From: Streptomyces sp. JHA26
Lineage (GTDB): Bacteria; Actinomycetota; Actinomycetes; Streptomycetales; Streptomycetaceae
Reading direction: 5' to 3'
DNA: 64,000 nucleotides
NCBI RefSeq assembly: GCF_002005565.1
Contig: NZ_BDJC01000004.1
Span: 62,001-126,000 of the forward strand
Of the stretch, positions 47,664 to 56,416 are shown in pieces. The notes beneath the pieces were generated by a model, which worked only from the letters and a program-made list of their open reading frames with translations, ran no database searches and had not been told where the DNA came from. Both the position numbers and the translations under genes were made by a program. The number at the start of each line of letters is the position of its first letter. Positions within the stretch are counted from its first letter, which is position 1.

Positions 47664-49328
47664 ATGAAAGAAAGAGCCGATCGATCGGAACCCGGGGGCC
47701 ACCGCGTCCCGGTGCTGATCGTCGGAGGTTCCCTGGTCGGCCTGTCGACCTCGGTTTTCCTGGGCCGGCTCGGCGTTCGGCACACCCTGGTGGAACGGCA
47801 CGCCGGCACCTCCATCCACCCCCGGGGACGAGGCAACAACGTCCGCACGATGGAGCTGTTCCGGGTGTCGGGCACCGAGCCGGCCATCCGGCGGGCCGCC
47901 GCCACGCTGGCCGACAACCACGGCATCCTCCAGACCCCGACGCTGGTCGGCGACGCGGGGGAGTGGCTGTTCAGGAAGATCGACCCGGGCAACGGACTCG
48001 CCCGGTTCAGCCCCAGCGGGTGGTGCCTGTGCAGCCAGAACGACCTCGAGCCCGAACTGCTCGCCCACGCCCGCGAACTCGGCGGCGACCTGCGCTTCGG
48101 CACGGAACTGCTGTCGTTCGACACGGACGCCGACGGGGTCACGGCGGTCGTCGGGAACCGGGAGACCGGCGAGCGCACCACGATCCACGCGAACTACCTG
48201 GTGGCCGCCGACGGCCCCCGCAGCCCCGTCCGCGAGCGGCTCGGCATCGGCCAGAGCGGCCCCGGCGACCTCTTCCACAACATCAGCATCACCTTCCGCT
48301 CCCGCCGGCTCGCCGACCTCGTGGGCGACCGCCGCTTCATCGTCTGCTACCTCACGGACCCGGACGCGGACGGCGCCCTGCTCCCGGTGGACAACCGCGT
48401 GGACTGGGTCTTCCACGCCCCCTGGCACCCGGAGAACGGCGAAACGGTGGAGGACTTCACCGACGAGCGCTGCGCCGACCACATCCGCCGCGCGGTCGGC
48501 GACCCGGACCTCGACATCGAGATCACCGGCAAGGCCCCCTGGCACGCCGCCCAGCGCGTCGCCCGCAGCTACCGCTCGGGCCGCGTCCTGCTGGCCGGCG
48601 ACTCGGCCCACGAGATGTCCCCCACCGGCGCGTTCGGCTCCAACACCGGCATCCAGGACGCCCACAACCTCGCCTGGAAGCTGGCCGCCGTCCTCGACGG
48701 CTGGGCCGGCGACGGCCTCCTCGACACCTACGACGCCGAACGCCGCCCGGTCGCGGAGGCCACCAGCGCCCGCGCCGCCGCCCGCTCCGCCGAGCACAGC
48801 CACCCCGGCTTCGCCCCGCCCCCGGCGGCCGGAGGCGGCGGCGGCCCGCAGCGCGGCATCCTCAACGTCGCCCTCGGCTACCGCTACCCCCAGGGCGCGG
48901 TCGTCGGCGCCGACCCCGCGACGCCGGTGGTCCCGGAGGAACTCTCGCTGACGGGCGAACCCGGCAGCAGGGCCCCGCACCTGTGGCTGCTCCGCGGCGA
49001 CGACCGCATCTCCACGCTCGACCTCTACGAACGCTCCCTCGTCCTGCTCAGCGACGCGACGGAGCCCAGCGGCTGGCACGAGGCGGCGACGCGGCTGGCC
49101 GACGAGATGCGGATCCCGCTGGCGTCGTACCGGGTGGGCAAGTCCCCGGACGCCGACCTGCTGCCCGAGAACGACGACACCGACTGGGCGAAGGCCCACG
49201 GCGTGACGCGCGGCGGGGCGGTCCTGGTGCGCCCCGACGGCTTCGTGGCGTGGCGCGCCCCGGGACCGGCGCCGGACCCCGCGGCGATGCTGCGCCAGGT
49301 GGTGACGTCGGTCCTGTCCCTGGCCTGA
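47664..49328 (+). CDS. whiE-ORFVIII: whiE ORFVIII, FAD-dependent polyketide hydroxylase
   Basis: A 554-residue aromatic-ring hydroxylase (PheA/TfdB class). FAD motif GGSLVGLSTSVFLGRLG at the N-terminus, central DG motif (VAADGPRSPVRERLG), GD motif (LLAGDSAHEMSPTGAFG) and a thioredoxin-like C-terminal domain. It tailors the spore pigment after the PKS step. ATG at 47664 with GGAGG 8 nt before it; an ATG at 47649 in frame has poorer context. Divergent from ORFI, as in S. coelicolor. Confidence 0.94.
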   Translation: MKERADRSEPGGHRVPVLIVGGSLVGLSTSVFLGRLGVRHTLVERHAGTSIHPRGRGNNVRTMELFRVSGTEPAIRRAAATLADNHGILQTPTLVGDAGEWLFRKIDPGNGLARFSPSGWCLCSQNDLEPELLAHARELGGDLRFGTELLSFDTDADGVTAVVGNRETGERTTIHANYLVAADGPRSPVRERLGIGQSGPGDLFHNISITFRSRRLADLVGDRRFIVCYLTDPDADGALLPVDNRVDWVFHAPWHPENGETVEDFTDERCADHIRRAVGDPDLDIEITGKAPWHAAQRVARSYRSGRVLLAGDSAHEMSPTGAFGSNTGIQDAHNLAWKLAAVLDGWAGDGLLDTYDAERRPVAEATSARAAARSAEHSHPGFAPPPAAGGGGGPQRGILNVALGYRYPQGAVVGADPATPVVPEELSLTGEPGSRAPHLWLLRGDDRISTLDLYERSLVLLSDATEPSGWHEAATRLADEMRIPLASYRVGKSPDADLLPENDDTDWAKAHGVTRGGAVLVRPDGFVAWRAPGPAPDPAAMLRQVVTSVLSLA

Positions 49329-49922
49329 CACCCCGGGCCCCGCTCGACCGGACCCGGGCGACAGGGTTCACGCCGACGGGTGAATACCCGCAGGTACGTC
49401 CGGTCCGCCCCCGCCCGGTGCGCTGTGCCGAGTCCGCCGGGACACGGCGCACCGTCATCGGGCAGGAGGAACGGAACACGTGGACGGGGTCGTCCCGGGC
49501 GCCTGGCTGCCGGCTGCCGGCTGCCGACCACGGCCCCGGGCGCCTGCCTCGCCACCGTCATCGGACCGGCCGCCACCCACAGGCCACCGGCACGGCGGAA
49601 CGCCCCTTCCCGCCGACCGGGGTGGTCGCCCACGGCACGAGCGCGGGCGCGACGGTGCTCCCGGTCGTCCCGGTGGTGCTCCGCCAGGCCTGAGGACGGG
49701 GCCGGGCGCTGCCGACGGCCGCGCGGCCGGGCGGGCGCAGGGGACGGCCGGGGACGACCGGGGCACGGCCGACCGCGTTGTCAGTCCCCCCTGTCATCAT
49801 CCCGCCATGCCGAACGACACCTTGGTGACCCGGCCCCACGGCCACGACTCGCCCGACGACGCGAGGCGCACCGCGCCCCGGACCGGGGAGGACGGGCGGC
49901 CCACGGCCGGGAGGGGTGCCCG
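49329..49922. other. intergenic region without a clear gene
   Basis: 594 bp. Several short open frames overlap in the stretch 49480-49691 (one ends VVLRQA at 49691 in frame with a GTG-rich start), but none has consistent coding bias or a recognised product; a decayed small secreted-protein gene is possible. A CTGCCGG tandem (three copies near 49505) is present. The promoter of the DUF4132 operon must be within it. Confidence 0.4.
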
Positions 49923-52241
49923 ATGAGCCACGCCGCCCGGCTGATGCGCGCGCTGACCGACCCGGAGTCCACCGACGAGGACGAGCGCCCGGACCCGTCC
50001 CGGGTCACCGACGAGGAGCTCGGCGACCTGTTCGTCGCGGCCTACCGGGTGGACACCTCGGACGCACTCGTGCGGCGTACGGCAGCCGCCGCGGTCCGGG
50101 CCGCGGCCGGGGAACGGCAGCCGCGCTACACGCCCGCCGCGTGCCGCCGGATGTTCGACCTGCTCGTCGAGGAGTGCGAGGAACACGGCTGGGCCGACCT
50201 CACCCTGGGGCTCGACGCACTGCGGCACTGCACCGGACCGCGGCCCGACGTGTCCGAACCGGCCCGCGCCCTGGTCGGGTTGTGGCAGGACAAGGCCTCC
50301 GTGCGCCAGCCGTACGCGCTGCTCGCGGTCGCGGCGCTCGCCGGGGACGAGACGTCGGCGGCGGCCGTGGAGTGGCTCTCCCGCGACGTCGGCCCGATCG
50401 TCGCCGACGAGACGGCCGTCATCGCCCGACTCGCCCCGGCCGAACAGGCGGCACTGTCCGAGATGGGCCGGGAGAACAGGTTCGTCCCGCCGCCGGCCCA
50501 CACCTGGCACGCGTCGGCCGAGACCCCGGCGTACGTGGCGTTCACCCGCCGCGCGCTGGAAGCGGCCGCCGACCGCACCGACGCCATCCGCGCCGGCGAG
50601 ATCCCCTACCGGGCGGACAAGGCGTTCACCGACCGGGAGGTCACCACGCTCGGCCAGGCCCTGCGGGTCGCGCTGCTGCGCGACGAACCCTGGCTGCCCG
50701 AGCTGTTCGACCGACTGCTGCCCGGCATCGCACTCGCCCCCACGGCCGCGAAGACGCTCCCGTCCCAGGCCCTCCTGTACGAAGTGGTCCGCGCGGCACA
50801 GGACTTCCCGACGCCCGAGCTGGCCACCGCGATCCGCACCGTGCGCGGCACCGTCCGGCACGCCGGGGTGCCCAGGCAACTGGACAAGATGCTCAAGAAG
50901 GTGGACGCGGCCCTGGCCGAACGCACCGACGTGGCCCTCCGGCTGCCCAGAACGGACTTCGACGACGACGGCGTCCTGCGCCGGCCGGCCGGCGACCACG
51001 AAGCGGTCGTCACGGTCACCGACACCGCCACGCTCACCTGGGAGAAGGACGGCCGCCCGCTGCGCACCGTCCCGGCGCCGGTCCGCCGCGACCACGCCGC
51101 CCTGGTCAAGGAACTCCGCGACCTGGTGAAGCGGATCAACGCCCAACTGGCCACCCTCCTACGGGCCCTGGAGGGCGGCTTCACCACCGACGCCGTCCAC
51201 CCGTACGGCTGGTGGCGCACCGAGCTGGCCGGCCACCCCCTCGCACGGACCCTCGTGGGCCGGCTGATCTGGGAGATCGAGGTCGCGCCCGGCGAGTGGC
51301 GGGCCGTACTCCCCGAGACGGACCGGGCCGCCCTGCCCGACGCCCCCGACGACGCCTCCGTACGGCTCTGGCACCCGCTCCGCTCCGCCCCCGACGCCGT
51401 GGGGGCCTGGCGGGACCTGCTCACCGAACGGCGCATACGCCAGCCCTTCAAGCAGGCGTTCCGCGAGATCTACCGCCTCACCCCGGCCGAGGAACGGACC
51501 GGCGCCTACTCGAACCGCTTCGCCGGTCACCTCGTCCACTACCGCAGGATGTTCGCCCTGTTCCGCGCCCGGGGCTGGCGAAGCCGCCTGCTCGGCCCCT
51601 GGGACGCAGGGGACGGCGACGAGGCCGAGCGCACCCTGGCGGCGGGGGAGTGGCGGATCCGCTTCCGCCACACCTGGTCCGACCAGGCGGGCGAGAACGA
51701 ACTGGCCACGACCGACCAGGTGCGCTTCAACCGCCGGCAGGAGGACACCTGGCACGAGACCCCGCTCGCCGACGTACCCCCGCTGGTGTTCAGCGAGGCC
51801 ATGCGCGACGTGGACCTCTTCGTCGGCGTAACCTCGATCGCCACCGACCCCGACTGGACCGACGGCGGCGACCGGCGCGCCTACTGGGAGCGGGCGGCGT
51901 TCGGCGAGTTGCCGGAGACCGCCCTGGCCCGCCGCGACGCGCTGGAACGACTCCTGCCCCGCCTGAAGATCGCCGACCGCTGCACCCTCGACGGCCGCTT
52001 CCTGCGCGTCCGGGGCGATCTGCGCACCTACAAGATCCACCTCTTCTCGGCCAACGTCCTGATGGAACCGGACGACAGCTACCTGTGCGTCGTCGCGGCA
52101 CGACGCCCGGCGGACCGCACGGTCTTCCTCCCCTTCGACGACGAACGGCTCGCGCTGATCCTCAGCAAGGCGTTCCTGCTGGCCGCCGACGCCGACATCA
52201 CCGACGAGACCATCCTCCGCCAGATCGATCGAGGTGCCTGA
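49923..52241 (+). CDS. DUF4132-domain protein
   Basis: A 772-residue soluble protein ending in the DUF4132 domain (C-terminal region of MolR-like proteins). Diagnostic C-terminal pieces are FREIYRLTPAEERTGAYSNRF, VPPLVFSEAMRDVDLFVGV, GDLRTYKIHLFSANVLM and VFLPFDDERLALILSKAFLLAADADITD. The N-terminal half is helical, HEAT-like in appearance, without a WGR domain. ATG at 49923 follows GGGAGGGG. Its stop overlaps the next ATG (TGATG), so it is coupled to a small Gly-Gly-tailed beta-grasp protein. Biochemical role unknown. Confidence 0.85.
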   Translation: MSHAARLMRALTDPESTDEDERPDPSRVTDEELGDLFVAAYRVDTSDALVRRTAAAAVRAAAGERQPRYTPAACRRMFDLLVEECEEHGWADLTLGLDALRHCTGPRPDVSEPARALVGLWQDKASVRQPYALLAVAALAGDETSAAAVEWLSRDVGPIVADETAVIARLAPAEQAALSEMGRENRFVPPPAHTWHASAETPAYVAFTRRALEAAADRTDAIRAGEIPYRADKAFTDREVTTLGQALRVALLRDEPWLPELFDRLLPGIALAPTAAKTLPSQALLYEVVRAAQDFPTPELATAIRTVRGTVRHAGVPRQLDKMLKKVDAALAERTDVALRLPRTDFDDDGVLRRPAGDHEAVVTVTDTATLTWEKDGRPLRTVPAPVRRDHAALVKELRDLVKRINAQLATLLRALEGGFTTDAVHPYGWWRTELAGHPLARTLVGRLIWEIEVAPGEWRAVLPETDRAALPDAPDDASVRLWHPLRSAPDAVGAWRDLLTERRIRQPFKQAFREIYRLTPAEERTGAYSNRFAGHLVHYRRMFALFRARGWRSRLLGPWDAGDGDEAERTLAAGEWRIRFRHTWSDQAGENELATTDQVRFNRRQEDTWHETPLADVPPLVFSEAMRDVDLFVGVTSIATDPDWTDGGDRRAYWERAAFGELPETALARRDALERLLPRLKIADRCTLDGRFLRVRGDLRTYKIHLFSANVLMEPDDSYLCVVAARRPADRTVFLPFDDERLALILSKAFLLAADADITDETILRQIDRGA

Positions 52242-52633
52242 TGGCCGCCGTGACCTTCCGGGACGAGACGCCGACGGGCAAGCGGATCGCCGAGTGGGAA
52301 CTGACCGGCCTGCCCGACCGGATGACGGTACGGGAGCTGATCGCCCTCCGGGTCCGCGAGGAGACCACCCGCCACCACGCCCACCCCGGCGACCACTTCA
52401 CCGGCCTGGTCCGCCCCGAGGACGCCGAACCGGCCCCGAACGGCCACCGCCTCCCCGAACCCCGCCCCGTCGACCCGGCCCGCCAGACGGAGGCAGCCGA
52501 GAACGCCTTCCTGACCAACGGCTTCTTCGTCCTGTCCGACGACCGCCAACTCGAGTCCCTCGACGAGACGGTGGACCTGACACCGGGCCCCACCCTGGTC
52601 TTCGTCAAGCTGGTCGCCCTGGTCGGCGGCTGA
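52241..52633 (+). CDS. beta-grasp (MoaD/ThiS/ubiquitin-like) protein with C-terminal Gly-Gly
   Basis: A 130-residue protein. The N-terminal strand pair (VTFRDETPTGKRIAEWELTG), a helix TVRELIALRVREE, and a C-terminal block of strands (FFVLSDDRQLESLD, then TLVFVKLVALVGG) follow the MoaD/ThiS pattern, including the terminal VxGG that in those proteins is adenylated or thiocarboxylated. A middle insertion with FTGLVRPEDAEPAPNG and ENAFLTNGFFV is extra. The stop codon directly follows Gly-Gly, so no processing is needed. Overlaps the DUF4132 gene by one base. I recall similar small proteins next to DUF4132 genes elsewhere. No E1-like or JAB protease gene is adjacent. Confidence 0.75.
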   Translation: MAAVTFRDETPTGKRIAEWELTGLPDRMTVRELIALRVREETTRHHAHPGDHFTGLVRPEDAEPAPNGHRLPEPRPVDPARQTEAAENAFLTNGFFVLSDDRQLESLDETVDLTPGPTLVFVKLVALVGG

Positions 52634-52896
52634 GACGGCCGCACCGCGCCCAGGGCATCCGGACGCACCGAGGAGAGCACGGCCACCACAGGGGTGAAAC
52701 TGCCCGAACCCCCGGGCGAACGGGACGTGACCGTCGACAACCGCACGGAGGCCCGGGCATGTCGCCTGGACCTCCGTCAGGAAGGCCTGTCCGGCGGGCT
52801 TCCGGGCGTACACCGTCGGGCATCTCGCCCATCCCGGTGCGATGTGTGGAAGGGTCGGACGCCGTTGCCCGCGCCGGCCGGACGAGACGGGGTCGG

Positions 52897-53157
52897 ACCG
52901 AGACGGTGACCGACCCGGCCCCTCTTCACCGCTTCCGGCCGAGCTGTCCCGCGGTCGTGCCAGGGAGCCGCCGGCGTCCTCCCTGCGGCGACGCGCCATC
53001 CGGACAGAACGAGTCCAGCCGCGTCGCCTGCTCCGCGGTCTTGTGGAACTGCGCGTCACGCGTGGGAAGCGGTACGGGCGTGATCGTCCGTACGCCGACC
53101 TGCCTGGCGGCACCGCGGTCGGTCGGGCGGACGTCACGACGGGGGACATCACGGTCC
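52897..53157. repeat. diverged direct repeat, copy 1 (5' region of NERD gene)
   Basis: 261 bp here match 56098-56416 in the same orientation along the whole length, with scattered substitutions and one 60-bp gap. It begins ACCGAGACGGTGACCGACCC and ends ACATCACGGTC. The gap corresponds to 56243-56302 of copy 2, bounded there by short CTTG repeats, consistent with slippage deletion. The shared sequence is the upstream region and first codons of the NERD gene, so this is a partial duplication. Confidence 0.85.
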
Positions 53158-53160
53158 TTT
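53043..53160 (+). pseudogene. truncated N-terminus of a second NERD gene
   Basis: About 39 codons (starts VELRVTRGKRYGRDRPYADLP) match the N-terminal part of the 56303 gene (VELRVTRWKRYGHDRLYADLP) residue by residue, then diverge at ACGGTC and read into an unrelated Pro/Arg-rich frame that collides with the DUF2332 start. It has no NERD domain and is a remnant of the duplication. Confidence 0.75.
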
Positions 53161-53269
53161 CGAAGACGGACGATCTCCTGGAACCGCCGGCCGCACCGGC
53201 CACCAGGCCCGGAGGGCGTCGGGCCCGGTGGCCTAAGCTGCCGTTCGGCCGGCGGAAAGGGGAGCGGCG

Positions 53270-54265
53270 GTGGACACGGCTGAGCGGTACCGGCGGTTCG
53301 CGACGATGGAGGCGCGGGGCCACTCCCCGACGTACGAGCGGCTGACCGCCGCGATCGCTGACACCCCGAGCCTGTTGGCGATGATCGACCGACTGCCGAC
53401 TGCCAAGCGGCAGCCCAACCTGCTGCTGGCCGCGGTGCGCTTCCTGGGCGGACCGGTCGACGACCTCGCCGCATTCCGCGAGTGGACCACCGCCCACTGG
53501 GCCCGAGTGCGCGCCACGATGCTGGAGCGGCGGACTCAGACCAACGAGCCGGGCCGGTGCGCCGTCCTGCTTCCCGTGCTGGCCCGGCTGCCCCAGCCGC
53601 TGGCGCTCATCGAGGTCGGCGCCTCGGCCGGACTGTGCCTCTATCCCGACCGCTACCGCTACCGCTACGACGAGGGGCCCATGTTCGGCCACCCGGACAG
53701 CGCGGTCGTCCTGGAGTGCGGCACGACCGGCGCCGTACCGCTGCCCACCCGGCTGCCGGAGGTCGCCTGGCGGGCCGGTGTCGACCTGAACCCGCTCGAC
53801 GTGGCCGATCCCCAGGACACACGCTGGCTGGAATGCTTGGTCTGGCCCGAACAGCACCAGCGCCTGGCCCGGTTGCGGGACGCCGTGCGGATCGCGCGCA
53901 CCGAGCCCCCGACGCTGGTGCGCGGCGACCTCAACGAGACCGTCCGCGACTTGGTCACCGCCGCCCCGGCGGGCGCCACCCCGGTCGTCCTCCACAGCGC
54001 GGTCCTCGCCTACCTGCCGCCCGAGGAGCGCGAGGCCTTCACCACCACCATGCGGGAGCTCGGCTGCCCCTGGATCTCCAACGAGGCCCCGGGTCTCCTC
54101 CCTGCCGTGGACCACCGGCTGCCGTCCGACCCCCGCCCCGACCGCCTGCTGTTCACCCTTGCCCTGAACGAGCACCCGCTCGCCCGCACCGGCCCGCACG
54201 GCCAGCACCTGGAGTGGCTGCCCACGCAGGCGGTGCCTGATGAGCGGTCAGGTGCCCGCCACTGA
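53270..54265 (+). CDS. DUF2332 protein
   Basis: A 331-residue soluble protein of the DUF2332 family, which resembles SAM-methyltransferase folds. Visible: RYRRFATMEARGHSPTYERLT and later LALIEVGASAGLCLYPDRY with a G-x-S-x-G-like motif, then VDLNPLDVADPQDTRWLECLVWPEQ. GTG at 53270 after AAAGGGGAG. Probably a genuine gene that sits between the duplicated segments; substrate unknown. Confidence 0.87.
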   Translation: MDTAERYRRFATMEARGHSPTYERLTAAIADTPSLLAMIDRLPTAKRQPNLLLAAVRFLGGPVDDLAAFREWTTAHWARVRATMLERRTQTNEPGRCAVLLPVLARLPQPLALIEVGASAGLCLYPDRYRYRYDEGPMFGHPDSAVVLECGTTGAVPLPTRLPEVAWRAGVDLNPLDVADPQDTRWLECLVWPEQHQRLARLRDAVRIARTEPPTLVRGDLNETVRDLVTAAPAGATPVVLHSAVLAYLPPEEREAFTTTMRELGCPWISNEAPGLLPAVDHRLPSDPRPDRLLFTLALNEHPLARTGPHGQHLEWLPTQAVPDERSGARH

Positions 54266-55026
54266 AGGCCACTTTCACCTGAAGTGCCCTGTCGTCCGTG
54301 TCTCTCAGGCTGCCGGACCGGCTGCTGCAGGCCGTTGATGCGGTGGGAGTCCGTGGGCCTGGCAGGCCGACATCCGGGCGCCGGCGGCCTCGTAACGCGG
54401 CGCGTCGAGCTCCTTTGGCTCCAAGATCATTGCGTCCCCATTACGCAGGCGCCCTGTCAGCCCAGGGACGCGCCCCGCAAGGCCGGACCCATGATCTCGG
54501 GCAGCGACGGCGCACCGGAAGACGGCGACAAGACGGCCTTCACGGCGGAGGCTGCGACCTCCATCCTCCGGGACGCCTGCCACGCCCGGCGCCGAAGGCC
54601 TCGCCGCGCAGCTAGCGGCGCTCGGGCCGGAGATCGGCTTTCCGGGCCTCGCAGTGGACGTGACTGTGCGGGGCGACGGCCTGGTCCGACTCGGCGCGGG
54701 TACGCCCTGACGTCGTACTACCGCTGGCACGGCTCATTGAGGCCGGCACTGCGGCACAGGAGCGCAAGACACGCCCGCACCTCAGTGCCCGGAACCGAAC
54801 GACTCGAAGCCTTCATCTTTTGTGGCTGAGCAGCAGGCCATAGCGCCGTTGGGGCCATCAGCTTGGGAAACTGCGATTTCTTGAAGCTGCCTCAGGCGCT
54901 GACCTGGGCAGGAAAGCCGAACGGTGGCTCGTCGACTTCGGCGGCTTTCACCGTGGTTCCTAGCTGTTCCCCACGCGATTGGTGCGGTTGTGATGCGAGT
55001 CCTGGCCCGTCCGCGCCCCGTCGACG
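54266..55026. other. degenerate intergenic region
   Basis: 761 bp. No frame has sustained coding bias. One fragment (about 54597-54710, plus strand) reads EGLAAQLAALGPEIGFPGL followed by AVDVTVRGDGLVRLGAG and a stop, and looks like a decayed gene end. Another minus-strand fragment around 54315-54437 starts MILEPKELDAPRYE. I read the stretch as gene remnants. Confidence 0.4.
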
Positions 55027-55146
55027 CTAGCGGGCGTAGGCGTACAGCAGGACGACGACCACCACGACGCCCAGCCAGACCGGCATGCCGGTCTTGGTGA
55101 ATCGGCCGCGGTTGTCCCTGGGCTGCGGCCTTCGACGCTTCGCCAT
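55027..55146 (-). CDS. 39-residue single-pass membrane protein
   Basis: A very short gene. The product is MAKRRRPQPRDNRGRF in its basic N-terminal half, then TKTGMPVWLG and a transmembrane helix VVVVVVLLYAYAR. ATG at 55146 follows GGGGGAT. Positive-inside orientation is clear. It may be a small membrane regulator; similar tiny proteins exist in streptomycetes but no function is known. Confidence is moderate because the codon composition alone supports it weakly. Confidence 0.6.
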   Translation of the reverse strand: MAKRRRPQPRDNRGRFTKTGMPVWLGVVVVVVLLYAYAR

Positions 55147-55438
55147 ACATCCCCCTACGGTCGTGACGCCCCTCCATGGCCCAGAGTGCGGTTGGCCGGA
55201 GCATGGAGGTAGAGCGCGAATCAGACACGGGGCATGGATGTCACGTGACGAACGAGTTTTGACGTGCAGGGATTGCCGACAAGCATGGAACTGGAGGAGA
55301 GCGAGCCGCATCAGCCGTTGCTCAACGCGCTTTCCAGCTGTGTTGGTGGGAGCTGGACGGTGAACCGGCCTGAATGAGAAGGAAACCGAGACGGTCCGTC
55401 CGGCGGTCGTTGTCAGTGGCCATACCTAGTCTCCGGCC

Positions 55439-55939
55439 ATGAGCATGATCGGTGAGTACCTGCGTGTCACGACTGCTGAGCTTGATCGAGCGATCCGAGA
55501 CCCCGACTGGGCTCTGGGCTTCGCCGAAGAGGTCCAGGACGCCGAAGAGGAGACGGAGCCTGCGCCGGATAAAGCGCTCCATTTCAGTACGTACAAGGCC
55601 TGGGATGTGCTCCGCTTCCTGCTGGCGCGTGCGGAGTTCCCCGTGAACGTGATCCACGGTGAGGAGTCGTTCGCCAAGGATGAGGACTGGGGCTATGGGC
55701 CTCCGAAGTACCTGCGGCCTGAGCGGGTCCGGATCGCGGCGGAAGCTTTCCGGACCATCAGCTATGACCACCTCGTCAGGGGTGTGGATCCTGCCGAACT
55801 GACCAGCGCCGAGGTGTATCCCTTTGGATGGGGCGAGCCTGGTGCACTGGAGTGGGGTCGTCACTGGTACGACGGCCTCACTCAGTTCTTTGAGGCCGCC
55901 GCCGGAGCGAACCACGCGATGGTCGTCTGGTTGGACTGA
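55439..55939 (+). CDS. DUF1877 (YfbM-like) protein
   Basis: A 166-residue cytosolic protein of the DUF1877/YfbM family. Landmarks: MIGEYLRVTTAELDRAI at the N-terminus, DKALHFSTYKAWDVLRFLL in the centre, and PFGWGEPGALEWGRHWYDGLTQFF near the end. The family is alpha/beta and of unknown function, sometimes linked to toxin immunity. Standalone. ATG at 55439. Confidence 0.88.
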   Translation: MSMIGEYLRVTTAELDRAIRDPDWALGFAEEVQDAEEETEPAPDKALHFSTYKAWDVLRFLLARAEFPVNVIHGEESFAKDEDWGYGPPKYLRPERVRIAAEAFRTISYDHLVRGVDPAELTSAEVYPFGWGEPGALEWGRHWYDGLTQFFEAAAGANHAMVVWLD

Positions 55940-56097
55940 TGCCGTAGGCGTGGACTTCGGCATGAGGATCTCCCTGGTGATCGAAGACCCAGGCGTCAAC
56001 GATGATCATCGGTTGGGGACTCCGCGTAGTGGCGCGGCGGTCGGCGGCACGATCAGGTGATCTTCTCCATGCTCCGCGCGGAGCGGCCCGGCGGCGA

Positions 56098-56416
56098 ACC
56101 GAGACGGTGACCGACCCGGCCCCCTTCACCGCTCCCGGTCGAGCTGTTCCGCGGTCGTGCCAGGGAGCCGCCGGTGCCCTCCCTGCGGCGACGCGCCATC
56201 CGGACAGAACGAGTTCAGCCGCATCGCTTGTTCTGCGGTCTTGCGGTCCCGTCTCCCTTGCTGCTGGCATGGCGGCGACGTCACGGGAGTACGGGGGGCC
56301 TTGTGGAGCTGCGCGTCACGCGTTGGAAGCGGTACGGACATGATCGTCTGTACGCCGACCTGCCCGATGGCACCGCGGTCGGTTGGGCGGACGTCACGAC
56401 GGGGGACATCACGGTT
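56098..56416. repeat. diverged direct repeat, copy 2
   Basis: 319 bp matching copy 1 (52897-53157) in the same orientation, 3.2 kb away. This copy has the extra 60 bp at 56243-56302 and runs into the longer NERD gene. The two copies flank the DUF2332 gene, the small membrane protein and the DUF1877 gene. Confidence 0.85.

Noticed and set aside
49480-49926. A 148-codon plus-strand open frame upstream of the DUF4132 gene
   Set aside because: Three frames are open at once, the composition is Pro/Arg/Gly-rich, and there is no recognisable domain. At best it is a decayed gene.
54305-54730. A 141-codon minus-strand open frame
   Set aside because: Arg/Ala/Pro-rich with no conserved motif and lying in an otherwise decayed region; kept only as a possible remnant in the gap note.
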